Source: Pseudomonas mendocina (GTDB lineage Bacteria > Pseudomonadota > Gammaproteobacteria > Pseudomonadales > Pseudomonadaceae). Taken from it: a stretch of DNA of 64,000 nt. This document shows, piece after piece, positions 37,032 through 46,136 of the stretch. Position 1 is the first letter of the stretch. Each line of letters opens with the position of its first letter. The translations under genes were made by a program, and so were the position numbers. The stretch spans positions 2,666,001 to 2,730,000 of the forward strand of contig NZ_CP027657.1 of the NCBI RefSeq assembly GCF_003008615.1, read 5' to 3'. The notes beneath the pieces were generated by a model. That model saw only the letters and a list, made by a program, of their open reading frames with translations, had not been told where the DNA came from and did not search any database.

Positions 37032-38687
37032 ATGACTGACGCCTTTGCATTGGACGGCGCTGCGGCTAAGCCTGCATTCCTGTCCAAGGAACGCATCATC
37101 GCGCGACCCGGCTTCAACCGCTGGCTTGTTCCGCCTGCCGCTCTCGCCATCCACCTCTGCATCGGGATGGCCTACGGTTTCTCCGTGTTCTGGCTGCCGC
37201 TGTCGAAGGCTATCGGCATCGACACCGCCGTCGCCTGTGCGCCTGATATCGGTTTCTTCGAGCAGATCTTCGCCAGCAACTGCGACTGGCAGATTTCCAT
37301 GCTTGGCTGGATCTACACCCTGTTCTTCGTCTTCCTCGGTTGCTCTGCCGCGATCTGGGGTGGCTGGCTGGAACACGCAGGCCCGCGCAAGGCCGGCGTG
37401 GTTTCCGCACTGTGCTGGTGTGGTGGTCTGCTGATTTCCGCACTGGGTATCTACACCCACCAGATCTGGCTGATGTGGCTGGGCTCCGGGGTGATCGGCG
37501 GTATCGGCCTGGGCCTGGGCTACATCTCCCCGGTGTCGACGCTGATCAAGTGGTTCCCGGACCGTCGTGGCATGGCCACCGGTATGGCGATCATGGGTTT
37601 CGGTGGCGGTGCGATGGTCGGTGCGCCGCTGGCGGCGCTGCTGATGAGCCACTTCTCCAGCGAAACCAGCGTCGGTGTCTGGCAGAGCTTCGTGGTCATG
37701 GCGGTGATCTACTTCGTCTTCATGATCGGTGGCGCGCTGTCCTACCGCGTACCGCCGACCGGCTGGAAACCGGCGGGCTGGACCGCTCCGGCAGCCAAGG
37801 CCAACAACGCGATGATCACCAAGGGCCACGTCCACGTGAACACCGCGTGGAAGACCCCGCAATTCTGGCTGGTCTGGGCCGTGCTGTGCCTGAACGTGTC
37901 GGCCGGTATCGGCATCATCGGCATGGCTTCTCCGCTGCTGCAGGAAGTCTTCGCTGGCAAGCTGATCGGCGTTGACCTGTCGTTCAACGAGCTGAGCTCT
38001 GCGCAACTGGTGGAAATTGCTGCCATCGCAGCCGGCTTCACTGGCCTGCTGAGCCTGTTCAACATCGGTGGCCGCTTCTTCTGGGCCTCCTGCTCTGACT
38101 TCATCGGTCGCAAGGGCACTTACTTCGTGTTCTTCGGCCTGGGCTTCGCGCTCTACGCCTCGGTGCCGATGCTTGGTCACCTGGGCAGCCTGGCGCTATT
38201 CGTGTTGGCGTTCTGCGTGATCCTGTCGATGTACGGTGGTGGTTTCGCCACGGTGCCGGCCTACCTGGCTGACCTGTTCGGTACGCAGATGGTCGGCGCG
38301 ATCCATGGCCGTCTGCTGACCGCCTGGGCTGCTGCCGGCGTGCTGGGCCCGGTGCTGGTCAACTACCTGCGCGAGTACCAACTGAGCATCGGTGTGGAGA
38401 AGGCCGCGGCTTACGACATCACCCTGTACATCCTCGCTGGCATGCTGGTGCTGGGCTTCATCTGCAACGCCCTGGTGCGTCCGGTGGCGCCGAAGTACTT
38501 CATGACCGAAGCCGAGCTGGCCGCCGAGCGCGCCCATGGCGAGAAGTCGGCTCCGGCTGCTGCCGAGCTGGAATGGGCTGCTGATCCGGCAAGCAAGCCG
38601 ATCGTGGCTGCGGCCTGGCTGGTCGTCGGTATCCCGCTGGCTTGGGGTGTTTGGGTCACGCTGCAGAAGACGCTGGTGCTGTTCTAA
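37032..38687 (+). CDS. OFA-family MFS transporter
   Basis: Inner-membrane major facilitator of 551 residues, the size and layout of oxalate/formate antiporter (OFA) family members, with twelve helices. Motif A-like GWLEHAGPRKAG after the second or third helix, GLGLGYISPVSTLIKWFPDRRGMATGMAI (the OFA signature around the fifth helix), and a long central loop after helix six. The C-terminus carries an extra hydrophobic segment. Substrate cannot be told; family members carry oxalate, formate, pyruvate or other carboxylates. ATG at 37032 with AAGAGA upstream. Followed by a strong terminator. Confidence 0.85.
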   Translation: MTDAFALDGAAAKPAFLSKERIIARPGFNRWLVPPAALAIHLCIGMAYGFSVFWLPLSKAIGIDTAVACAPDIGFFEQIFASNCDWQISMLGWIYTLFFVFLGCSAAIWGGWLEHAGPRKAGVVSALCWCGGLLISALGIYTHQIWLMWLGSGVIGGIGLGLGYISPVSTLIKWFPDRRGMATGMAIMGFGGGAMVGAPLAALLMSHFSSETSVGVWQSFVVMAVIYFVFMIGGALSYRVPPTGWKPAGWTAPAAKANNAMITKGHVHVNTAWKTPQFWLVWAVLCLNVSAGIGIIGMASPLLQEVFAGKLIGVDLSFNELSSAQLVEIAAIAAGFTGLLSLFNIGGRFFWASCSDFIGRKGTYFVFFGLGFALYASVPMLGHLGSLALFVLAFCVILSMYGGGFATVPAYLADLFGTQMVGAIHGRLLTAWAAAGVLGPVLVNYLREYQLSIGVEKAAAYDITLYILAGMLVLGFICNALVRPVAPKYFMTEAELAAERAHGEKSAPAAAELEWAADPASKPIVAAAWLVVGIPLAWGVWVTLQKTLVLF

Positions 38688-38705
38688 TCAGGTCTATCTG
38701 CTGAA

Positions 38706-38741
38706 AAAAGCCCGCCCGCACGCATGTGCCGGCGGGCTTTT
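38706..38741 (+). terminator. Terminator after the MFS gene
   Basis: Perfect 11-bp stem (AAAAGCCCGCC / GGCGGGCTTTT) extended inside the loop by a GCAC/GTGC pair, followed by T-rich sequence. It lies 18 bases after the carrier stop and separates it from the his operon. Confidence 0.93.
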
Positions 38742-38820
38742 CTCTTTATAGAGTGGCCTGATGCTGGCGATAGCCACTCGATCCGACCGTCGCCGGTAGC
38801 CGTTCACGCCCCGCCACGCC

Positions 38821-38826
38821 TATAAT
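38821..38826 (+). promoter_or_regulatory. -10 element of the hisB operon promoter
   Basis: Perfect TATAAT 39 bases upstream of the hisB start. No good -35 is visible at the expected spacing, so an activator may help or the promoter is modest. Confidence 0.6.
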
Positions 38827-38864
38827 GCTGGCCTTTTTCCGTTGGCAATTTCGTGGAGCTGGTG

Positions 38865-39458
38865 ATGGCCGAACGTACGGCATCCGTCGAGCGCAACACC
38901 CTGGAGACCCAGATCAAGGTCTCGATCAATCTGGATGGCACCGGTAAGGCCAAGTTCGATATTGGCGTGCCCTTTCTCGAGCACATGCTCGACCAGATCG
39001 CCCGTCATGGCCTGATCGACCTGGACATCTACTGCAAGGGCGACCTGCACATCGACGACCACCACACCGTCGAGGACGTCGGCATCACCCTCGGCCAGGC
39101 CTTCGCCAAGGCTGTCGGTGACAAGAAGGGCATGACCCGTTACGGCCATTCCTACGTGCCGCTGGACGAAGCGCTGTCGCGCGTGGTGATCGACTTTTCC
39201 GGCCGTCCGGGCCTGCAAATGCACGTGCCGTTCACTCGCGCCGTGGTCGGTGGCTTCGATGTCGACCTGTTTCAGGAATTCTTCCAGGGCTTCGTCAATC
39301 ACGCCCAGGTCAGCCTGCACATCGACAACCTGCGTGGGGTGAACACCCACCACCAGATCGAGACCGTGTTCAAGGCCTTTGGCCGCGCGCTGCGCATGGC
39401 CGTCGAACTCGACCCGCGCATGGCTGGGCAGATGCCGTCGACCAAGGGCACCCTGTAA
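38865..39458 (+). CDS. hisB: Imidazoleglycerol-phosphate dehydratase HisB
   Basis: Sixth step of histidine synthesis, monofunctional form (197 residues, no phosphatase domain). Metal-binding motifs are intact: [25 protein letters not shown] and the second half [29 protein letters not shown] starts at the ATG at 38865, with GGAG 9 bases upstream. First gene of hisB-hisH-DUF2164-hisA-hisF, the cluster in pseudomonads where other his genes are elsewhere. Confidence 0.97.
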   Translation: MAERTASVERNTLETQIKVSINLDGTGKAKFDIGVPFLEHMLDQIARHGLIDLDIYCKGDLHIDDHHTVEDVGITLGQAFAKAVGDKKGMTRYGHSYVPLDEALSRVVIDFSGRPGLQMHVPFTRAVVGGFDVDLFQEFFQGFVNHAQVSLHIDNLRGVNTHHQIETVFKAFGRALRMAVELDPRMAGQMPSTKGTL

Positions 39459-40096
39459 TGCAGACCGTAGCCGTCATCGATTACGGCATGGGCAACCTGC
39501 ACTCGGTGGCCAAGGCGCTCGAACACGTCGGTGCTGGCCGGGTGTTGGTAACCAGCGACGCCAAGGTGATCCGTGAGGCGGATCGCGTGGTATTTCCTGG
39601 CGTTGGCGCGATCCGCGACTGCATGGCCGAGATCAAGCGCCTGGGCTTCGACGAACTGGTGCGTGAAGTCAGCGCCGACCGCCCGTTCCTCGGTATCTGC
39701 GTCGGCATGCAGGCCCTGCTGGAGCGCAGCGAGGAGAACGATGGTGTCGATTGCATCGGCCTGTTCCCCGGCCAGGTGCGTTTCTTCGGCAAGGATTTGA
39801 GTGAGGACGGCGAGCGCCTCAAGGTGCCGCACATGGGCTGGAACGAGGTGAGTCAGGCGGTGAAGCACCCGTTGTGGCACGACATCCCCGACCATGCGCG
39901 CTTCTACTTTGTGCACAGCTACTACATCGAGGCCGGCAAGGCCCAGCAGGTGGTCGGCCGTGGCCACTACGGCAAGGACTTCGCCGCCGCGCTGGCCGAA
40001 GGTTCGCGCTTCGCCGTGCAGTTCCACCCGGAGAAGAGCCATACCCATGGCCTGCAGTTGCTGCAGAACTTCGCCGCCTGGGACGGGCGCTGGTAA
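39458..40096 (+). CDS. hisH: Imidazole glycerol phosphate synthase glutaminase subunit HisH
   Basis: Glutamine amidotransferase subunit (212 residues) that feeds ammonia to HisF. Catalytic triad visible: Cys in FLGICVGMQ, His and Glu in [13 protein letters not shown]-terminal [16 protein letters not shown]. Its ATG overlaps the hisB stop (TAATG), and its stop overlaps the next gene the same way. Confidence 0.97.
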   Translation: MQTVAVIDYGMGNLHSVAKALEHVGAGRVLVTSDAKVIREADRVVFPGVGAIRDCMAEIKRLGFDELVREVSADRPFLGICVGMQALLERSEENDGVDCIGLFPGQVRFFGKDLSEDGERLKVPHMGWNEVSQAVKHPLWHDIPDHARFYFVHSYYIEAGKAQQVVGRGHYGKDFAAALAEGSRFAVQFHPEKSHTHGLQLLQNFAAWDGRW

Positions 40097-40350
40097 TGGC
40101 TCGCGCCAAGGTGCCGAGCCTGGCGCTGGAGCCTGCCCAGGAGCAGGCCGCGCTATTGCTGTTGCAGCGTTTTCTCGATGAGCGCTTCGAGCTGGAACTG
40201 GGCACCTTTGAGGTGCAGGAAGTGCTCGACCTGATCACCCGCGAGCTGGCACCGCACTATTACAACAAGGCGATTCTCGACGTGCAGGCGCACCTGAAAG
40301 ACAGGTTCGAAAGCATCGAGAGCGACCTATGGGCGCTCGAAAAGAGCTGA
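40096..40350 (+). CDS. DUF2164 family protein
   Basis: 84-residue cytoplasmic protein without cysteines or membrane helices. It matches the small DUF2164 family by pattern: [20 protein letters not shown] and [20 protein letters not shown]. Function unknown. It overlaps hisH by one base and precedes hisA by 38 bases, so it is co-expressed with histidine synthesis, a placement seen in other pseudomonads. Nothing in it suggests an enzyme. Confidence 0.85.
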   Translation: MARAKVPSLALEPAQEQAALLLLQRFLDERFELELGTFEVQEVLDLITRELAPHYYNKAILDVQAHLKDRFESIESDLWALEKS

Positions 40351-40388
40351 CCCTTTTTCCGTTTTCAAGACTTGAGCAGGTTCAACCG

Positions 40389-41126
40389 ATGCTGATTATC
40401 CCCGCTATCGATCTGAAGGACGGTGCCTGCGTGCGTCTGCGCCAGGGCCGCATGGAAGATTCCACCGTGTTCTCCGATGACCCGGTGAGCATGGCGGCCA
40501 AATGGGTCGAGGGCGGCTGCCGTCGTCTGCACCTGGTCGATCTGAACGGCGCCTTCGAAGGCCAGCCGGTCAACGGCGAAGTGGTGACCGCCATCGCCAA
40601 GCGCTACCCGACCCTGCCGATCCAGATCGGCGGTGGCATCCGCACCCTGGAAACCATCGAGCACTACGTGCGCGCTGGCGTCAGCTACGTGATCATCGGC
40701 ACCAAGGCCGTCAAAGAGCCCGAGTTCGTCACCGAGGCGTGCAAGGCCTTCCCCGGCAAGGTCATCGTTGGCCTGGACGCCAAGGACGGTTTCGTCGCCA
40801 CCGACGGCTGGGCCGAAGTGTCCAGCGTGCAGGCCACCGACCTGGCCAAGCGTTTCGAGGCCGATGGCGTCTCGGCAATCGTTTATACCGACATCGCCAA
40901 AGACGGCATGATGCAGGGCTGCAACGTCGAAGCCACCGCCGCCCTGGCCGCTGCCAGCCGCATCCCGGTGATCGCTTCCGGCGGCATCCACAACCTGGGT
41001 GATATCGAGAAGCTGCTGCTGGCGCGTTCGCCCGGCATCGTCGGCGCCATCACCGGTCGTGCCATCTACGAAGGCACCCTGGATGTGGCCGAGGCGCAGG
41101 CCTTCTGCGATAGCTTCAAGGGGTAA
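40389..41126 (+). CDS. hisA: ProFAR isomerase HisA
   Basis: Fourth step of histidine synthesis, a (beta/alpha)8 isomerase of 245 residues. [17 protein letters not shown] holds catalytic Asp8; [12 protein letters not shown] and the second phosphate-binding [10 protein letters not shown] are intact, with the second Asp in [12 protein letters not shown]. The ATG at 40389 is preferred over open frame upstream. Followed by a REP-like hairpin before hisF. Confidence 0.97.
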   Translation: MLIIPAIDLKDGACVRLRQGRMEDSTVFSDDPVSMAAKWVEGGCRRLHLVDLNGAFEGQPVNGEVVTAIAKRYPTLPIQIGGGIRTLETIEHYVRAGVSYVIIGTKAVKEPEFVTEACKAFPGKVIVGLDAKDGFVATDGWAEVSSVQATDLAKRFEADGVSAIVYTDIAKDGMMQGCNVEATAALAAASRIPVIASGGIHNLGDIEKLLLARSPGIVGAITGRAIYEGTLDVAEAQAFCDSFKG

Positions 41127-41128
41127 TG

Positions 41129-41185
41129 GGTAGGGTGCGCGGTGCGCACTGCTGACGGTTTATCGGTGCGCGCGGCGCACCCTAC
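41129..41185. repeat. REP-like palindromic pair, family 1
   Basis: Inverted copies GGTAGGGTGCGCGGTGCGCA (from 41129) and GGTGCGCGCGGCGCACCCTA (from 41165) fill the hisA-hisF gap and could form a strong hairpin inside the operon message, just before the hisF RBS. Confidence 0.88.
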
Positions 41186-41198
41186 GAGAGAAGTCGAC

Positions 41199-41957
41199 AT
41201 GGCACTGGCCAAACGCATCATTCCTTGCCTCGACGTGGACAATGGCCGCGTGGTCAAGGGCGTCAAGTTCGAGAACATCCGCGATGCCGGCGATCCGGTG
41301 GAAATCGCCCGTCGCTACGATGAGCAGGGTGCCGACGAGATCACCTTCCTCGACATCACCGCCAGCGTCGACGGCCGCGACACCACACTGCATACCGTCG
41401 AACGCATGGCCAGCCAGGTATTCATCCCGCTCACCGTCGGTGGCGGCGTGCGTACCGTGCAGGACATCCGTAACCTGCTCAACGCCGGTGCCGACAAGGT
41501 GTCGATCAACACCGCCGCGGTGTTCAACCCCGAGTTCGTTGGCGAGGCGGCTGCGCGCTTCGGTTCGCAGTGCATCGTCGTCGCCATCGACGCCAAGCGC
41601 GTAGCGCCGGGGCGCTGGGAAATCTTCACCCATGGCGGGCGCAAGCCAACCGGCCTGGATGCCGTGGCCTGGGCGAAGAAGATGGAAGACCTTGGCGCCG
41701 GCGAGATCCTTCTGACCAGCATGGATCAGGACGGCGTGAAGAGCGGTTACGACCTGGGCGTGACCCGCGCCATCAGCGAGACCGTATGCATCCCGGTGAT
41801 CGCCTCCGGTGGCGTCGGCAACCTGCAGCACCTGGCCGACGGCATCATCGACGGCAAGGCCGATGCGGTGCTCGCAGCGAGTATCTTCCACTTCGGCGAG
41901 TACACCGTGCCGGAGGCCAAGGCCTACCTGGCCAGCCGCGGTATCGTCGTGCGCTGA
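41199..41957 (+). CDS. hisF: Imidazole glycerol phosphate synthase cyclase subunit HisF
   Basis: Partner of HisH: closes the imidazole ring to give IGP and AICAR. 252 residues; [21 protein letters not shown] holds catalytic Asp11, [10 protein letters not shown] and [11 protein letters not shown] bind phosphate, and [13 protein letters not shown] has the second Asp. The start at 41199 has GAGAGAAG nearby. Last his gene here, separated from hisA by a palindromic repeat. Confidence 0.97.
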   Translation: MALAKRIIPCLDVDNGRVVKGVKFENIRDAGDPVEIARRYDEQGADEITFLDITASVDGRDTTLHTVERMASQVFIPLTVGGGVRTVQDIRNLLNAGADKVSINTAAVFNPEFVGEAAARFGSQCIVVAIDAKRVAPGRWEIFTHGGRKPTGLDAVAWAKKMEDLGAGEILLTSMDQDGVKSGYDLGVTRAISETVCIPVIASGGVGNLQHLADGIIDGKADAVLAASIFHFGEYTVPEAKAYLASRGIVVR

Positions 41958-42173
41958 TCTGTTTGCCGCTTCGGGCCGCCTGCACGGTTCGAAGCGGCGG
42001 CCACCTCCCCAGCGAAAAAACCTGCTGACCGGAGCCCTTCGGTCAAAGCTGCGGGCGAGTCGACGGCAAAGTGCCAGCGATGCGGCTAGCATTGCCCGCC
42101 ATTTTCCAACCCCAAGCCTTCTGCCCTCGGCGGATGGGCACCTTTTGCCGAACATTTTCGACACGGAGTCTTC

Positions 42174-42908
42174 ATGTTCCTTCTTCGATTCGTGACCATC
42201 CTGGCCCTCACCTGCGGTCTGGGCCTTGCCCGGGCAGAACCGCTGGTACTGCTCACGGAGAACCTGCCGCCGTTCAACATGTCAGCCAACGGCAACAACT
42301 TCGCACGCGACGACAATGTCACCGGGATGAGCGCAGACATCTTACGTGCGGTGTGCGAGCGGGCGCAGGTCGACTGCCAGCTGATCCTGCGTTTCCCCTG
42401 GCAGCGCGTCTATCAGCAGACGCTGGATGAGCCGGGCTACGGGCTATTCTCCACGGCGCGAACCGCCGAGCGCGAGAAGCTGTTCAAGTGGGTGGGGCCA
42501 ATTGCCCAGAACGACTGGGTGCTGTTCGCCAAGGGCGACAATTCGATCCAGCTGGCGACTCTGCAAGACGCCGGGCGTTATCGCATCGGTGGCTACAAGG
42601 GTGATGCCAAGACCCAGTTCCTGCTCGACAAGGGCCTGGAGGTGCAGACGGCACTGCGCGATACCGAGAACCTGCGCAAACTCGAGCGTGGCCAGATCGA
42701 CTTCTGGGTGACGTCCAGCCAGGCTGGCCGCTTTGTTGCGCGACAGGAGGGTATCGAGAACCTCAAGGTCGTGCAGCATCTGCACACGGCTGACCTGTAT
42801 CTCGCCCTCAATCTGCAAACGCCTGACGAGCTGGTGCAGAAGTTGCAGCAAGCATTGGATGCACTACGGGCCGAGGGTGCGTTGAAGAGCATCGAGATTC
42901 GCTATTGA
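42174..42908 (+). CDS. Periplasmic SBP_bac_3 protein, paralogue 1
   Basis: Exported amino-acid-binding-type protein of 244 residues. Signal peptide FVTILALTCGLGLARA, then LVLLTENLPPFNMSANG, MSADILRAVCERAQVDCQL and ILRFPWQRVYQ. The first of three tandem paralogues (next at 42992 and 43886) sharing the LLTENxPPFNM and FPWxRxY motifs. No permease or ATPase is near, so these are orphan binding proteins that may feed another transporter or a sensor. This is the most divergent of the three; unlike the others it has a Cys pair (CERAQVDC). RBS GGAG before ATG. Confidence 0.88.
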   Translation: MFLLRFVTILALTCGLGLARAEPLVLLTENLPPFNMSANGNNFARDDNVTGMSADILRAVCERAQVDCQLILRFPWQRVYQQTLDEPGYGLFSTARTAEREKLFKWVGPIAQNDWVLFAKGDNSIQLATLQDAGRYRIGGYKGDAKTQFLLDKGLEVQTALRDTENLRKLERGQIDFWVTSSQAGRFVARQEGIENLKVVQHLHTADLYLALNLQTPDELVQKLQQALDALRAEGALKSIEIRY

Positions 42909-42991
42909 GGCAGACTGCCAGTAACCGCTGGGCCGTGGAGGGTATGGCGGTTATCCTGATGGAGTCTGCCTTTTCATAAAAGAGAAATGCC

Positions 42992-43747
42992 ATGTTCAAA
43001 CGCCTGCTACTCGCGCTGGGCGGCACTCTTGTGGTGCTGGCTGGTGCTGCGCGCGCCGAAGTGGATCCGAACTACACCGTGGTTCTGCTGACCGAAAATT
43101 TTCCGCCATACAACATGGCGAGCAATGGCAAGAACTTCGCTCAAGAAGACAATATCGATGGCATTGCTGTGGATATCGTCAAGGAAATGTTCAAGCGCGC
43201 CGGGGTCAAGTACAACCTGACCCTGCGTTTTCCGTGGGATCGCATCTACAAGCTGGCGCTGGAAAAACCGGGCTATGGTGTATTCGTCACCGCTCGTCTT
43301 CCCGAGCGCGAAGCGTTGTTCAAGTGGGTGGGGCCAATCGGCCCGGATGATTGGGTGATGTTGGCCAAGGGCGACAGCCCGATCAATCTGGGTAACCTAG
43401 ACGAAGCCAGGCAATACCGCATTGGTGCCTACAAGGGCGATGCCATTTCCGAATACCTGACCGACAAGGGTGTGGAGCACGGTACCTCGCTGCGTGACCA
43501 GGAAAATGCCCGCAAGCTGCTGGCCGGCCAGATCGACCTCTGGGCCACCGGTGACCCAGCCGGGCGCTACCTGGCCAAGCAGGACGGCATCACGGGATTG
43601 AAAACGGTGCTGCGTTTCGACAGCGCCGAGCTGTATCTGGCGCTGAACAAGGACATGCCCGACGAGATCGTCGCCAAGCTACAGGCGGCGCTGGATCAGA
43701 TGCGTGCCGAAGGTTTCGTTGACGCCACGCTCAACAAATACCTGTAA
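42992..43747 (+). CDS. Periplasmic SBP_bac_3 protein, paralogue 2
   Basis: 251 residues with signal peptide RLLLALGGTLVVLAGAARA. Motifs shared with its neighbours: VVLLTENFPPYNM, NIDGIAVDIVKEMFKRAGVKYN, TLRFPWDRIYKLALEKPGYG, LFKWVGPIGPDDWVMLAKGD, and a conserved QIDLWATGDPAGRYLAKQ. It lies 83 bases after paralogue 1. Family is extracellular solute-binding protein 3 (polar amino acids); ligand unknown. Confidence 0.9.
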   Translation: MFKRLLLALGGTLVVLAGAARAEVDPNYTVVLLTENFPPYNMASNGKNFAQEDNIDGIAVDIVKEMFKRAGVKYNLTLRFPWDRIYKLALEKPGYGVFVTARLPEREALFKWVGPIGPDDWVMLAKGDSPINLGNLDEARQYRIGAYKGDAISEYLTDKGVEHGTSLRDQENARKLLAGQIDLWATGDPAGRYLAKQDGITGLKTVLRFDSAELYLALNKDMPDEIVAKLQAALDQMRAEGFVDATLNKYL

Positions 43748-43885
43748 GCGCCGACGAACCCTGCGTCCGGCCACGAGCCGGGCGCACGCCATGGATGGCA
43801 AAGCCGCTGAGTGCCAATGACCGGGCTCGGGCCCATGCAAGGATGCCGCTAGCCATAACCACAAATCATGCGAGCGGTACGTCTT

Positions 43886-44641
43886 ATGCTGAAAACTCTG
43901 AAGAAAAGCCTGTTCGTCGCCCTGTTCCTCGCCTCCGGCTTCGCCCATGCGGAGCTGCCGTCCGACTACAAGGTGGTGCTGCTGACCGAGAATTTCCCGC
44001 CCTTCAACATGGCGGTGGACGACAAGAACTTCGCCCGTGATGACGGCATCGACGGCATCAGTGCCGATATCGTGCGCGAGATGTTCAAGCGTGCCGGCAT
44101 CGACTACACCCTGACCCTGCGCTTTCCCTGGGATCGCCTCTATCGCCTGACCCTGGACAAGCCCAACTACGGCCTGTTCTCCACCACCTACACTGAGGAG
44201 CGCAAGCCGCTGTTCAAGTGGGTCGGCCCGCTGGCCAAGACCGGCTGGGTGTTGCTCGCCGCACCGGGTAGCGACATCAAGGTGTCGGGCCTGCAGGACG
44301 CGGCCAAGTACCGCGTCGGTGCCTACAAGAACGATGCGGTCAGCCAGCACCTAGAGAGCCAGGGCCTGGAGCCGATCAACGCCCTGCGTGACCAGGAGAA
44401 CGTGAAGAAACTGGTGCGTGGGCAGATCGACCTGTGGGCCACTACCGATCCGGTTGGCCGTTACCTGGCCAAACAGGAAGACGTCAGCGGTCTCAACACC
44501 GTACTGCGTTTCAACGATGCCGAGCTTTATCTGGCGCTGAACAAGGACACCCCGGACGAGGTCGTCGAGCGTCTGCAGAAAGCCCTGGACGAGCTGCGCA
44601 GCGAAGGCTTCATCGACGACATTACCGAGAACTACCTGTAA
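43886..44641 (+). CDS. Periplasmic SBP_bac_3 protein, paralogue 3
   Basis: 251 residues from the ATG at 43886 (MLKTLKKSLFVALFLASGFA signal, cleaved after AHA); an ATG at 43868 would add six residues and has no RBS. VVLLTENFPPFNM, ISADIVREMFKRAGIDY, LTLRFPWDRLYRLTL and QIDLWATTDPVGRYLAKQED make it closest to paralogue 2. The three follow hisF as their equivalents do in PAO1. The 138-base gap before it holds no clear promoter. Confidence 0.9.
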   Translation: MLKTLKKSLFVALFLASGFAHAELPSDYKVVLLTENFPPFNMAVDDKNFARDDGIDGISADIVREMFKRAGIDYTLTLRFPWDRLYRLTLDKPNYGLFSTTYTEERKPLFKWVGPLAKTGWVLLAAPGSDIKVSGLQDAAKYRVGAYKNDAVSQHLESQGLEPINALRDQENVKKLVRGQIDLWATTDPVGRYLAKQEDVSGLNTVLRFNDAELYLALNKDTPDEVVERLQKALDELRSEGFIDDITENYL

Positions 44642-44643
44642 AA

Positions 44644-44713
44644 CCGTAGGGTGCGCTATGCGCACCAGCTGTGACGCTGGTGCCGGCTTCGGTGCGCACG
44701 GCTCACCCTACGG
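44644..44713. repeat. REP-like palindromic pair, family 1
   Basis: CCGTAGGGTGCGCTATGCGC (from 44644) and its inverted partner ending ACCCTACGG at 44713, with a short spacer. It starts four bases after the stop of paralogue 3. Confidence 0.88.
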
Positions 44714-44754
44714 GCGATGAGAGGCGGCGCGGTACAGGGCTTCACCAAAGAAAA

Positions 44755-44776
44755 AGCCCGGACAGTTGTCCGGGCT
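44755..44776 (-). terminator. Terminator after ctpA
   Basis: Perfect 9-bp stem AGCCCGGAC/GTCCGGGCT with a four-base loop; on the minus strand it is followed by TTTTTCTTT. It lies 21 bases past the ctpA stop. Confidence 0.93.
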
Positions 44777-44797
44777 CTTTCGTATCGCCGAGTGGGC

Positions 44798-46108
44798 TCA
44801 GTTGCCGCGGGTGACGCTCAAGCCTTTGAGCAGGTTCAGCGCCTGGCTCAGTTGATAGTCGTCATCCTGTGGACGTTCGGTGCGTGCAGCCTGTGCGCCT
44901 TTGCTCGGGCGATCTGCGCCGCCGTTGCCGTTACCCAGATGCCCCTGCAGGTCGGCTTCCTTGATGCCCTCGCTGTCCTGTTCGCGGGTGACCTTGGCGC
45001 GCGCCACCTCGATGTCCGGGATGATGCCCTGAGCCTGGATCGAGCGGCCATTGGGGGTGAAGTACAGCGCGGTGGTCAGCTTCAGGGCGCGATCGTTGTT
45101 CAGCGGCAGCACAGTTTGTACCGAGCCCTTGCCGAAGCTGTCGGTGCCCATCAGTACGGCGCGTTTGTGATCTTGCAGGGCGCCAGCGACGATTTCCGAA
45201 GCCGAGGCGCTACCGCCGTTGATCAGCACCACCAGCGGTACGCCTTCGCTGGCATCGGCCGGGTCGGCGTTGAAGCGCAGTTCGGAGTTGGCCAGGCGTC
45301 CTTCGGTGTAGACGATCAGGCCACTCTTGAGGAAGTGGTCGGCCACTTCCACGGCAGCCTGGAGCACGCCGCCCGGGTTGTTGCGCAGATCCATGACCAG
45401 ACCGCGCAGCTTCTTGTTGCCGTTCTCCTGACGCAGCTTGGTCAGCGCCTTGCCCACCTCTTCGCCGGTGTTGACCTGGAACTGCGAGATACGCAGATAG
45501 CCGTAGCCATCCTCGAGCATCTGGCTCTTCACGCTGCGTACCTTGATCACCGCACGGGTCAGGGTCAGGTCGAAGGGGCGACCGCCGTCGCGCACCAGGG
45601 TCAGCTCGATCTTGCTGCCGGCCTTGCCGCGCATCTTGTCCACGGCTTCCATCATCGACAGGCCCTTGGTCGGCTGGCCGTCGATTTTCACGATCAGGTC
45701 GCCCGGCTGGATGCCGGCCTGCGAGGCGGGGGTGTCGTCGATGGGCGAGACGACCTTGATGAAACCGTCTTCCATGCCCACTTCGATGCCCAAGCCGCCA
45801 AATTCGCCGCTGGTGCTTTCCTGCAGTTCGAGGAAGGCCTCCGGCTCCAGATAGGCCGAATGCGGGTCGAGGTTGCTGAGCATGCCCTTGATGGCGTTCT
45901 CCAGCAGGGTCTTGTCGCTCACGGGCTCGACATAGGCTGCCTTGATGCGATCCATCACCTCGGCGAAGGTGCGCAGGTCATCCAGCGGCAGCGGTGCCTT
46001 GCTGCTCGCCGCCGGCGCGGGTGCAGGCTCTGCAGCCTGCAGGGCGGGGACGCCGAGCAGCAGGCCGAGGGCCAGAGCCAGGCAGGTGGGGCGAAAGCGA
46101 TGGGACAT
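44798..46108 (-). CDS. ctpA: Carboxyl-terminal processing protease CtpA (S41)
   Basis: Periplasmic serine protease of 436 residues. Signal peptide PTCLALALGLLLGVPALQA, a PDZ domain (LGIEVGMEDGFIKVVSPID, GIQPGDLIVKIDG) and an S41 domain with catalytic Ser in GGSASASEIVAGAL and Lys in DSFGKGSVQT. The length and Ala/Pro-rich tail fit PAO1 CtpA, which degrades peptidoglycan hydrolases. Start MSHRFRP at 46108 has AGGAG eight bases upstream; longer ORF is shadow of the neighbouring gene. Downstream of envC, 28 bases apart. Confidence 0.95.
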   Translation of the reverse strand: MSHRFRPTCLALALGLLLGVPALQAAEPAPAPAASSKAPLPLDDLRTFAEVMDRIKAAYVEPVSDKTLLENAIKGMLSNLDPHSAYLEPEAFLELQESTSGEFGGLGIEVGMEDGFIKVVSPIDDTPASQAGIQPGDLIVKIDGQPTKGLSMMEAVDKMRGKAGSKIELTLVRDGGRPFDLTLTRAVIKVRSVKSQMLEDGYGYLRISQFQVNTGEEVGKALTKLRQENGNKKLRGLVMDLRNNPGGVLQAAVEVADHFLKSGLIVYTEGRLANSELRFNADPADASEGVPLVVLINGGSASASEIVAGALQDHKRAVLMGTDSFGKGSVQTVLPLNNDRALKLTTALYFTPNGRSIQAQGIIPDIEVARAKVTREQDSEGIKEADLQGHLGNGNGGADRPSKGAQAARTERPQDDDYQLSQALNLLKGLSVTRGN

Positions 46109-46136
46109 GAAGACAACTCCTAAATGGATAAAGCGC

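Noticed and set aside
36888..38180. 430-codon minus-strand open frame opposite the MFS gene
   Set aside because: Rich in His/Gln/Asp in a pattern typical of antisense of a membrane protein; no RBS; the plus-strand protein has clear transporter motifs.
42020..42050. Terminator after hisF
   Set aside because: A short GACCG/CGGTC stem is present but without a T-run; too weak to mark as a feature.
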